Positions 47,559-58,497 of a stretch of DNA of 64,000 nt are shown piece after piece. The first letter of the stretch is position 1. Each line of letters opens with the position of its first letter. A program made the translations under genes and the position numbers. This stretch comes from Osmia lignaria lignaria (Eukaryota > Arthropoda > Insecta > Hymenoptera > Megachilidae): NCBI RefSeq assembly GCF_051020975.1, contig NW_027478169.1:4092001-4156000 (forward strand), read 5' to 3'. The notes beneath the pieces are model-generated. The model ran no database searches. It had not been told where the DNA came from and worked only from the letters and a program-made list of their open reading frames with translations.

Positions 47559-47880
47559 TCAGATGCGTAGTTCTCGAGATACATCAAGATATTTAAGAGT
47601 TCCGAAGCCGCACCAACATAATAGAGATACAGAAACACCGTGGCCCCTTTCTTTGAGATAACTCTGCACTATTGCGAGCTGCAAATGCCACTTCCAGCTT
47701 AGCTGTGCAGAAGAAGAACAACAAGAAGAAGAAATATCTCGAAATATGTCCGTCAGGCCCCTTCCCTTGAGATATATCTGCAAATATCTCGGAAACGAAG
47801 AGAGCTATGGCAAAATGTTAAGAGACCTTTTTTGTAGAGAATTAAGTTTCCTACAATTTATGTTCTATGACATTTTTTGA
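47559..47880. repeat. Chimeric monomer M148 marking a one-monomer loss
   Basis: Head and body match M160 (51420). The tail changes from GAATTAAG to CTACAATTTATG...GACATTTTTTGA, which belongs to the end of M161 (51742). The switch falls in the 8 bases TTTCCTAC at 47847-47854, between the last M160-specific base (47845) and the first M161-specific base (47855). This fusion accounts exactly for the missing monomer in the left copy. Confidence 0.85.
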
Positions 47881-48202
47881 TCAGAAGCGTAGTTTTCGAG
47901 ATATATCGAGATATTTAAAAGTTCCGAAGCCGCACCAACATAATAGGGATACAGAAACACCGTGGCCCCTTTCTTTGAGATAACTCTGCACTATTGCGAG
48001 CCGCAAATGCCACTTCCAGCTTAGCTGTGCAGAAGAAGAGCAACAAGAAGAAGAAATATCTCGAAATATGTCCGTCAGGCCCCTTCCCTTGAGATATATC
48101 TGCAAATATCTCGGAAACGAAGCGAGCTATGGCAAAATGTTAAGAGACCTTTTTTGTAGAGAATTATGTTTCCTACAATTTATGTTCTATGATATTTTTT
48201 GA

Positions 48203-48521
48203 TCAGAAGCGTAGTTTTCGAGATTCATCGAGATATTTAAAAGTTCCGAAGCCGCACCAACATAATAGAGATACAGAGACACCGTGGCCCCTTTCTTTCA
48301 GATAACTATGCACTATTGCGAGCTGCAAATGCCACTTCCAGCTTAGCTGTGCAGAAGAACAACAAGAAGAAGAAATATCTCGAAATATGTCCGTCAGGCC
48401 CCTTCCCTTGAGATAAATCTGCAAATATCTCGGAAACGAAGAGAGCTATGGCAAAATGTTAAGAGACTTTTTTTGTAGAGAATTAAGTTTCCTACTTTTT
48501 ATGTTCTATGATATTTTTTGA
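48203..48521. repeat. 319-bp monomer M150
   Basis: Triplet deletion with TTTCAGATAACTATGCAC and GAGACTTTTTTTG, on a head reading GAGATTCATCGAG with CAGAGACACC. Its twin is at 52383. The following monomer has the GATCTGATGCG head, as after 33072, 52383 and 62684. Confidence 0.95.
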
Positions 48522-51500
48522 TCTGATGCGTAGTTCTCGAGATATATCAAGATATTTAAAAGTTCCGAAGCCGCACCAACATAATAGAGATACAGAAACA
48601 CCGTGGCCCCTTTCTTTGAGATAACTCTGCACTATTGCGAGCTGGAAATGCCACTTCCAGCTTAGCTGTGCAGAAGAAGAACAACAAGAAGAAGAAATAT
48701 CTCGAAATATGTCCGTCAGGCCCCTTCCCTTGAGATAAATCTGCAAATATCTCGGAAACGAAGCCAGCTATGGCAAAATGTTAAGAGACCTTTTTTGTAG
48801 GGAATTAAGTTTCCTACTTTTTATGTTCTATGATATTTTTTGATCAGATGCGTAGTTCTCGAGATATATCAAGATATTTAAAAGTTCCGAAGCCGCACCA
48901 ACATAATAGAGATACAGAAACACCGTGGCCCCTTTCTTTGAGATAACTCTGCACTATTGCGAGCTGCAAATGCCACTTCCAGCTTAGCTGTGCAGAGGAA
49001 GAACAACAAGAAGAAGAAATATCTCGAAATATGTCCGTCAGGCCAGTTCCTTTGAGCTGAATCTGCAAATATCTCGGAAACGAAGCGAGCTATGGCAAAA
49101 TGTTAAGAGACCTTTTTTGTAGAGAATTAAGTTTCCTACTTTTTATGTTCTATGATATTTTTTGATCAGATGCGTAGTTCTCGAGATATATCAAGATATT
49201 TAAAAGTTCCGAAGCCGCACCAACATAATAGAGATACAGAAACACCGTGGCCCCTTTCTTTGAGATAACTCTGCACTATTGCGAGCTGCAGATGCCACTT
49301 CCAGCTTAGCTGTGCAGAGGAAGAACAACAAGAAGAAAAAATATCTCGAAATATGTCCGTCAGGCCAGTTCCTTTGAGCTGAATCTGCAAATATCTCGGA
49401 AACGAAGCGAGCTATGGCAAAATGTTAAGAGACGTTTTTTATAGAGAATTATGTTTCCTACAATTTATGGTCTATGATATTTTTTGATCAGAAGCGTAGT
49501 TTTCGAGATATATCGAGATATTTGAAAGTTCCGAAGCCGCACCAACATAATAGGGATACAGAAACACCGTGGCCCCTTTCTTTGAGATAACTCTGCACTA
49601 TTGCGAGCTGGAAATGCCACTTCCAGTTTAGCTGTGCAGAAGAAGAACAACAAGAAGAAGAAATATCTCGAAATATGTCCGTTAGGCCCCTTCCCGTGAG
49701 ATAAATCTGCAAATATCTCGGAAACGAAGCGAGCTATGGCAAAATGTTAAGAGACCTTTTTTGTAGAGAATTAAGTTTCCTACTTTTTATGTTCTATGAT
49801 ATTTTTCGATCAGAGGCGTAGTTCTCGAGATATATCAAGATATTTAAAAGTTCCGAAGCCGCACCAACATAATAGAGATACAGAAACACCGTGGCCCCTT
49901 TCTTTGAGATAACTCTGCACTATTGCGAGCTGCAGATGCCACTTCCAGCTTAGCTGTGCAGAGGAAGAACAACAAGAAGAAAAAATATCTCGAAATATGT
50001 CCGTCAGGCCAGTTCCTTTGAGTTGAATCTGCAAATATCTCGGAAACGAAGCGAGCTATGGCAAAATGTTAAGAGACGTTTTTTATAGAGAATTATGTTT
50101 CCTACAATTTATGTTCTATGATATTTTTTGATCAGAAGCGTAGTTTTCGAGATATATCGAGATATTTGAAAGTTCCGAAGCCGCACCAACATAATAGGGA
50201 TACAGAAACACCGTGGCCCCTTTCTTTGAGATAACTCTGCACTATTGCGAGCTGGAAATGCCACTTCCAGTTTAGCTGTGCAGAAGAAGAACAACAAGAA
50301 GAAGAAATATCTCGAAATATGTCCGTTAGGCCCCTTCCCGTGAGATAAATCTGCAAATATCTCGGAAACGAAGCGAGCTATGGCAAAATGTTAAGAGACC
50401 TCTTTTGTAGAGAATTAAGTTTCCTACTTTTTATGCTCTATGATATTTTTTGATCAGATGCGTAGTTCTCGAGATATATCAAGATATTTAAAAGTTCCGA
50501 AGCCGCACCAACATAATAGAGATACAGAAACACCGTGGCCCCTTTCTTTGAGATAACTCTGCACTATTGCGAGCTGCAAATGCCACTTCCAGCTTAGCTG
50601 TGCAGAAGAAGAACAACAAGAAGAAGAAATATCTCGAAATATGTCCGTCAGGCCAGTTCCTTTGAGCTGAATCTGCAAATATCTCGGAAACGAACCGAGC
50701 TATGGCAAAATGTTAAGAGACGTTTTTTGTAGAGAATTATGTTTCCTACATATTATGTTCTATGATATTTTTTGATCAGAAGCGTAGTTTTCGAGGTATA
50801 TCGAGATATTTAAAAGTTCCGAAGCCGCACCAACATAATAGAGATACAGAAACACCGTGGCCGCTTTCTTTGAGATAACTCTGCACTAGTGCGAGCCGCA
50901 AATGCCACTTCCAGCTTAGCTGTGCAGAAGAAGAACAACAAGAAGAAGAAATATCTCGAAATATGTCCGTCAGGCCCCTTCCCTTGAGATAAATCTGCAA
51001 ATATCTCCGAAACGAAGCGAGCTATGGCAAAATGTTTAGAGACCTTTCTTGTAGAGAATTAAGTTTCCTACTTTTTATGTAGTATGATATTTTTAGATCA
51101 GATGCGTAGTTCTCGAGATATATCAAGATATTTAAAAGTTCCGAAGTCGCACCAACATAATAGAGATACAGAAACACCGTGGCCCCTTTCTTTGAGATAA
51201 CTCTGCACTATTGCGAGCTGGAAATGCCACTTCCAGTTTAGCTGTGCAGAAGAAGAACAACAAGAAGAAGAAATATCTCGAAACATGTCCGTTAGGCCCC
51301 TTCCATTGAGATAAATCTGCAAATATCTCGGAAACGAAGCGAGCTATGGCAAAATGTTAAGAGACCTTTTTTGTAGAAAATTAAGTTTCCTACTTTTTAT
51401 GTTCTATGATATTTTTTGATCAGATGCGTAGTTCTCGAGATACATCAAGATATTTAAGAGTTCCGAAGCCGCACCAACATAATAGAGATACAGAAACACC

Positions 51501-51741
51501 GTGGCCCCTTTCTTTGAGATAACTCTGCACTATTGCGAGCTGCAAATGCCACTTCCAGCTTAGCTGTGCAGAAGAAGAACAACAAGAAGAAGAAATATCT
51601 CGAAATATGTCCGTCAGGCCCCTTCCCTTGAGATATATCTGCAAATATCTCGGAAACGAAGAGAGCTATGGCAAAATGTTAAGAGACCTTTTTTGTAGAG
51701 AATTAAGTTTCCTACTTTTTATGTTCTATGATATTTTTTGA

Positions 51742-52060
51742 TCAGATGCGTAGTTCTCGAGATATATCAAGATATTTAAAAGTTACGAAGCCGCCCCAAC
51801 ATAATAGAGATACAGAAACACCGTGGCCCCTTTCTTTCAGATAACTATGCACTATTGCGAGCTGCAAATGCCACTTCCAGCTTAGCTGTGCAGAAGAACA
51901 ACAAGAAGAAGAAATATCTCGAAATATGTCCGTCAGGCCAGTTCCTTTGAGCTGAATCTGCAAATATCTCGGAAACGAAGCGAGCTATGACAAAATGTTA
52001 AGAGACGTTTTTTATAGAGAATTATGTTTCCTACAATTTATGTTCTATGACATTTTTTGA
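51742..52060. repeat. 319-bp monomer M161, only in the right copy
   Basis: It carries TTTCAGATAACTATGCAC and the triplet deletion, then CCAGTTCCTTTGAGCTGAA, GACAAAATG and GACGTTTTTTATAG. A private change gives GCCGCCCCAAC. The body is 319-type and the tail GAGCTGAA-type, so it is itself recombinant. Confidence 0.93.
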
Positions 52061-52382
52061 TCAGAAGCGTAGTTTTCGAGATATATCGAGATATTTAAAA
52101 GTTCCGAAGCCGCACCAACATAATAGGGATACAGAAACACCGTGGCCCCTTTCTTTGAGATAACTCTGCACTATTGCGAGCCGCAAATGCCACTTCCAGC
52201 TTAGCTGTGCAGAAGAAGAGCAACAAGAAGAAGAAATATCTCGAAATATGTCCGTCAGGCCCCTTCCCTTGAGATATATCTGCAAATATCTCGGAAACGA
52301 AGCGAGCTATGGCAAAATGTTAAGAGACCTTTTTTGTAGAGAATTATGTTTCCTACAATTTATGTTCTATGATATTTTTTGA

Positions 52383-52701
52383 TCAGAAGCGTAGTTTTCG
52401 AGATTCATCGAGATATTTAAAAGTTCCGAAGCCGCACCAACATAATAGAGATACAGAGACACCGTGGCCCCTTTCTTTCAGATAACTATGCACTATTGCG
52501 AGCTGCAAATGCCACTTCCAGCTTAGCTGTGCAGAAGAACAACAAGAAGAAGAAATATCTCGAAATATGTCCGTCAGGCCCCTTCCCTTGAGATAAATCT
52601 GCAAATATCTCGGAAACGAAGAGAGCTATGGCAAAATGTTAAGAGACTTTTTTTGTAGAGAATTAAGTTTCCTACTTTTTATGTTCTATGATATTTTTTG
52701 A
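52383..52701. repeat. 319-bp monomer M163
   Basis: Twin of M150 within the large duplication, with GAGATTCATCG, CAGAGACACC, the triplet deletion and GAGACTTTTTTTG. It shows that the deletion copies faithfully with its surrounding block. Confidence 0.95.
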
Positions 52702-54633
52702 TCTGATGCGTAGTTCTCGAGATATATCAAGATATTTAAAAGTTCCGAAGCCGCACCAACATAATAGAGATACAGAAACACCGTGGCCCCTTTCTTTGAG
52801 ATAACTCTGCACTATTGCGAGCTGGAAATGCCACTTCCAGCTTAGCTGTGCAGAAGAAGAACAACAAGAAGAAGAAATATCTCGAAATATGTCCGTCAGG
52901 CCCCTTCCCTTGAGATAAATCTGCAAATATCTCGGAAACGAAGCCAGCTATGGCAAAATGTTAAGAGACCTTTTTTGTAGGGAATTAAGTTTCCTACTTT
53001 TTATGTTCTATGATATTTTTTGATCAGATGCGTAGTTCTCGAGATATATCAAGATATTTAAAAGTTCCGAAGCCGCACCAACATAATAGAGATACAGAAA
53101 CACCGTGGCCCCTTTCTTTGAGATAACTCTGCACTATTGCGAGCTGCAAATGCCACTTCCAGCTTAGCTGTGCAGAGGAAGAACAACAAGAAGAAGAAAT
53201 ATCTCGAAATATGTCCGTCAGGCCAGTTCCTTTGAGCTGAATCTGCAAATATCTCGGAAACGAAGCGAGCTATGGCAAAATGTTAAGAGACCTTTTTTGT
53301 AGAGAATTAAGTTTCCTACTTTTTATGTTCTATGATATTTTTTGATCAGATGCGTAGTTCTCGAGATATATCAAGATATTTAAAAGTTCCGAAGCCGCAC
53401 CAACATAATAGAGATACAGAAACACCGTGGCCCCTTTCTTTGAGATAACTCTGCACTATTGCGAGCTGCAGATGCCACTTCCAGCTTAGCTGTGCAGAGG
53501 AAGAACAACAAGAAGAAAAAATATCTCGAAATATGTCCGTCAGGCCAGTTCCTTTGAGCTGAATCTGCAAATATCTCGGAAACGAAGCGAGCTATGGCAA
53601 AATGTTAAGAGACGTTTTTTATAGAGAATTATGTTTCCTACAATTTATGGTCTATGATATTTTTTGATCAGAAGCGTAGTTTTCGAGATATATCGAGATA
53701 TTTGAAAGTTCCGAAGCCGCACCAACATAATAGGGATACAGAAACACCGTGGCCCCTTTCTTTGAGATAACTCTGCACTATTGCGAGCTGGAAATGCCAC
53801 TTCCAGTTTAGCTGTGCAGAAGAAGAACAACAAGAAGAAGAAATATCTCGAAATATGTCCGTTAGGCCCCTTCCCGTGAGATAAATCTGCAAATATCTCG
53901 GAAACGAAGCGAGCTATGGCAAAATGTTAAGAGACCTTTTTTGTAGAGAATTAAGTTTCCTACTTTTTATGTTCTATGATATTTTTCGATCAGAGGCGTA
54001 GTTCTCGAGATATATCAAGATATTTAAAAGTTCCGAAGCCGCACCAACATAATAGAGATACAGAAACACCGTGGCCCCTTTCTTTGAGATAACTCTGCAC
54101 TATTGCGAGCTGCAGATGCCACTTCCAGCTTAGCTGTGCAGAGGAAGAACAACAAGAAGAAAAAATATCTCGAAATATGTCCGTCAGGCCAGTTCCTTTG
54201 AGTTGAATCTGCAAATATCTCGGAAACGAAGCGAGCTATGGCAAAATGTTAAGAGACGTTTTTTATAGAGAATTATGTTTCCTACAATTTATGTTCTATG
54301 ATATTTTTTGATCAGAAGCGTAGTTTTCGAGATATATCGAGATATTTGAAAGTTCCGAAGCCGCACCAACATAATAGGGATACAGAAACACCGTGGCCCC
54401 TTTCTTTGAGATAACTCTGCACTATTGCGAGCTGGAAATGCCACTTCCAGTTTAGCTGTGCAGAAGAAGAACAACAAGAAGAAGAAATATCTCGAAATAT
54501 GTCCGTTAGGCCCCTTCCCGTGAGATAAATCTGCAAATATCTCGGAAACGAAGCGAGCTATGGCAAAATGTTAAGAGACCTCTTTTGTAGAGAATTAAGT
54601 TTCCTACTTTTTATGCTCTATGATATTTTTTGA

Positions 54634-57600
54634 TCAGATGCGTAGTTCTCGAGATATATCAAGATATTTAAAAGTTCCGAAGCCGCACCAACATAATAGA
54701 GATACAGAAACACCGTGGCCCCTTTCTTTGAGATAACTCTGCACTATTGCGAGCTGCAAATGCCACTTCCAGCTTAGCTGTGCAGAAGAAGAACAACAAG
54801 AAGAAGAAATATCTCGAAATATGTCCGTCAGGCCAGTTCCTTTGAGCTGAATCTGCAAATATCTCGGAAACGAAGCGAGCTATGGCAAAATGTTAAGAGA
54901 CGTTTTTTGTAGAGAATTATGTTTCCTACAATTTATGTTCTATGATATTTTTTGATCAGAAGCGTAGTTTTCGAGGTATATCGAGATATTTAAAAGTTCC
55001 GAAGCCGCACCAACATAATAGAGATACAGAAACACCGTGGCCGCTTTCTTTGAGATAACTCTGCACTAGTGCGACCCGCAAATGCCACTTCCAGCTTAGC
55101 TGTGCAGAAGAAGAACAACAAGAAGAAGAAATATCTCGAAATATGTCCGTCAGGCCCCTTCCCTTGAGATAAATCTGCAAATATCTCGGAAACGAAGCGA
55201 GCTATGGCAAAATGTTAAGAGACCTTTTTTGTAGAGAATTAAGTTTCCTACTTTTTATGTTCTATGATATTTTTTGATCAGACGCGTAGTTCTCGAGATA
55301 TATCAAGATATTTAAAAGTTCCGAAGCCGCACCAACATAATAGAGATACAGAAACACCGTGGCCCCTTTCTTTGAGATAACTCTGCACTATTGCGAGCTG
55401 CAAATGCCACTTCCAGCTAAGCTGTGCAGAAGAAGAACAACAAGAAGAAGAAATATCTCGAAATATGTCCGTCAGGCCCCTTCCCTTGAGATAAATCTGC
55501 AAATATCTCGGAAACGAAGAGAGCTATGGCAAAATGCTAAGAGACCTTTTTTGTAGAGAATTAAGTTTCCTACTTTTCATGTTCTATGATATTTTTTGAT
55601 CAGATGCGTAGTTCTCGAGATATATCAAGATATTTAAAAGTTCCGAAGCCGCACCAACATAATAGAGATACAGAAACACCGTGGCCCCTTTCTTTGAGAT
55701 AACTCTGCACTATTGCGAGCTGCAAATGCCACTTCCAGCTTAGCTGTGCAGAAGAAGAACAACAAGAAGAAGAAATATCTAGAAATATGTCCGTCAGGCC
55801 CCTTCCCTTGAGATAAATCTGCAAATATCTCGGAAACGAAGCGAGCTATGGCAAAATGTTAAGCGACTTTATTTGTAGAGAATTAAGTTTCCTACTTTTT
55901 ACGTTCTATGATATTTTTTGATCAGAAGCGTAGTTTTCGAGATATATCGAGATATTTAAAAGATCCGAAGCCGCACCAACATAATAGAGATACAGAAACA
56001 CCGTGGCCCCTTTCTTCGAGATAACTCTGCACTATTGCGAGCTGCAAATGCCACTTCCAGCTTAGCTGTGCAGAAGAAGAACAACAAGAAGAAGAAATAT
56101 CTCGAAATATGTCCGTCAGGCCCCTTCCCTTGAGATAAATCTGCATATATCTCGGAAGCGAAGCGAGCTATGGCAAAATGTTAAGAGACCTTTTTTGTAG
56201 AGAATTATGTTTCCTACAATTTATGTTCTATGATATTTTTTGATCAGAAGCGTAGTTTTCGAGATATATCAAGATATTTAAAAGTTCCGAAGCCGCACCA
56301 ACATAATAGAGATACAGAAACACCGTGGCCCCTCTCTTTGAGATAACTCTGCACTATTGCGAGCTGCAAATGCCACTTCCAGCTTAGCTGTGCAGAGGAA
56401 GAACAACAAGAAGAAGAAATATCTCGAAATACGTCCGTCAGGCCCCTTCCCTTGAGATAAATCTGCAAATATCTCGGAAACGAAGCGAGCTACGGCAAAA
56501 TGTTTAGAGACCTTTCTTGTAGAGAATTAAGTTTCCTACTTTTTATGTAGTATGATATTTTTAGATCAGATGCGTAGTTCTCGAGATATATCAAGATATT
56601 TAAAAGTTCCGAAGTCGCACCAACATAATAGAGATACAGAAACACCGTGGCCCCTTTCTTTGAGATAACTCTGCACTATTGCGCGCTGCAAATGCCACTT
56701 CCAGCTTAGCTGTGCAGAAGAAGAACAACAAGAAGAAGAAATATCTCGAAATATGTCCGTCAGGCCCCTTCCCTTGAGATAAATCTGCAAATATCTCGGA
56801 AACGAAGCGAGCTACGGCAAAATGTTTAGAGACCTTTCTTGTAGAGAATTAAGTTTCCTACTTTTTATGTTCTATGATATTTTTCGATCAGAGGCGTAGT
56901 TCTCGAGATATATCAAGATATTTAAAAGATCCGAAGCCGCACCAACATAATAGAGATACAGAAACACCGTGGCCCCTTTCTTTGAGATAACTCTGCACTA
57001 TTGCGAGCTGCAGATGCCACTTCCAGCTTAGCTGTGCAGAGGAAGAACAACAAGAAGAAAAAATATCTCGAAATATGTCCGTCAGGCCAGTTCCTTTGAG
57101 CTGAATCTGCAAATATCTCGGAAACGAAACGAGCTATGGCAAAATGTTAAGAGACCTTTTTTGTAGAGAATTATGTTTCCTACAATTTATGTTCTATGAT
57201 ATTTTTTAATCAGAAGCGTAGTTTTCGAGATATATCGAGATATTTAAAAGATCCGAAGCCGCACCAACATAATAGAGATACAGAAACACCGTGGCCCCTT
57301 TCTTTGAGATAACCCTGCACTAGTGCGAGCCGCAAATGCCGCTTCCAGCTTAGCTGTGCAGAAGAAGAACAACAAGAAGAAGAAATATCTCGAAATATGT
57401 CCGTCAGGTCCCTTCCCTCGAGATAAATCTGCAAATATCTCGGAAACGAAGCGAGCTATGGCAAAATGCTAAGAGACCTTTTTTGTAGAGAATTAAGTTT
57501 CCTACTTTTTATGCTCTATGATATTTTTTGATCGGATGCGTAGTTCTCGAGATATATCAAGATATTTAAAAAATCCGAAGCCGCACCAACATAATAGAGA

Positions 57601-58497
57601 TACAGAAACACCGTGGCCCCTTTCTTTGAGATAACTCTGCACTATTGCGAGCTGCAAATGCCACTTCCAGCTTAGCTGTGCAGAAGAAGAACAACAAGAA
57701 GAAGAAATATCTCGAAATATGTCCGTCAGGCCCCTTCCCTTGAGATAAATCTGCAAATATCTCGGAAACGAAGCGAGCTATGGCAAAATGTTAAGAGACC
57801 TTTTTTGTAGAGAATTAAGTTTCCTACTTTTTATGTTCTATGATATTTTTTGATCAGATGCGTAGTTCTCGAGATATATCAAGATATCTAAAAGTTCCGA
57901 AGCCGCACCAACATAATAGAGATACAGAAACACCGTGGCCCCTTTCTTCGAGATAACTCTGCACTATTGCGAGCTGCAAATGCCACTTCCAGCTTAGCTG
58001 TGCAGAAGAAGAACAACAAGAAGAAGAAATATCTCGAAAAATGTCCGTCAGGCCCCTTCCCTTGAGATAAATCTGCAAATATCTAGGAAACGAAGCGAGC
58101 TATGGCAAAATGTTAAGAGACCTTATTTGTAGAGAATTAAGTTTCCTACTTTTTATGTTCTATGATATTTTTTGATCAGATGCGTAGTTCTCGAGATATA
58201 TCAAGATATTTAAAAATTCCGAAGCCGCACCAACATAATAGAGATACACAAACACCGTGGCCCCTTTCTTTGAGATAACTCTGCGCTATTGCGAGCTGGA
58301 AATGCCACTTCCAGTTTAGCTGTGCAGAAGAAGAACAACAAGAAGAGGAAATATCTCGAAATATGTCCGTCAGGCCCCTTCCCTTGAGATATATCTGCAA
58401 ATATCTCGGAAACGAAACGAGCTATGGCAAAATGTTAAGAGACCTTTTTTGTAGAGAATTATGTTTCCTACAATTTATGTTCTATGATATTTTTTGA
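54634..58497. repeat. Mosaic zone M170-M181
   Basis: M171 (54956) keeps only the centre of the GAGGTATATCG lineage (GGCCGCTTTC), with ordinary CAATTT upstream and CTCGGAAACG downstream. M172 (55278) has an AGACGCG head, as at 231 and 7637. M173-M174 are locally variable (ATCTAGAAATATG; AAAGATCCG with CTGCATATATC). M175 to M181 (56244-58497) run GCTACGGC type, P, Q with R tail, S, GATCGGATGCG, ATATCTAAAAG, AAAAATTCCG; from P on this parallels 31140-33071. Confidence 0.75.
56888..57209. repeat. Chimeric monomer M177, Q body on R tail
   Basis: The Q-type head and body, with GAGCTGAATC, end in the R tail (AAACGAAACGAGC, GACCTTTTTTG, TTTTTTAATCAG) instead of GACGTTTTTTG. The switch lies between about 57110 and 57129. 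R is thereby deleted and S follows directly. AAAGATCCG in its head is an S-type marker, suggesting a further short conversion. Confidence 0.75.

Larger units (their letters stand above)
46593..50453. repeat. Large duplication, left copy (12 monomers, 3861 bp)
   Basis: M145-M156. Order: GAGCTGAA-type with AACGAACCGAGC, GAGGTATATCG type, AAACATGTCC type, ACATCAAG with TTAAGAGTTCC, ACTATTGCGAGCCGC with GAAGAGCAACAAG, 319-bp copy with GAGATTCATCG, GATCTGATGCG type, two GAGCTGAA types, TTTGAAAG type, Q, TTTGAAAG type. Almost every marker is shared with 50454-54633. It differs by GTTGCGAAG near 46637 and by lacking the counterpart of the monomer at 51742. Confidence 0.9.
50454..54633. repeat. Large duplication, right copy (13 monomers, 4180 bp)
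   Basis: M157-M169 repeat the left copy monomer by monomer, with one extra 319-bp monomer at 51742. Rare markers occur in both, such as TTATGGTCTATG (49465 and 53645), GAAGCCAGC (48760s and 52940s), GAGTTGAATC and TTTTTATGCTC. Similarity continues into M170 (54634) until AACGAAGCGAGC near 54875, where M157 has AACGAACCGAGC. Confidence 0.9.
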
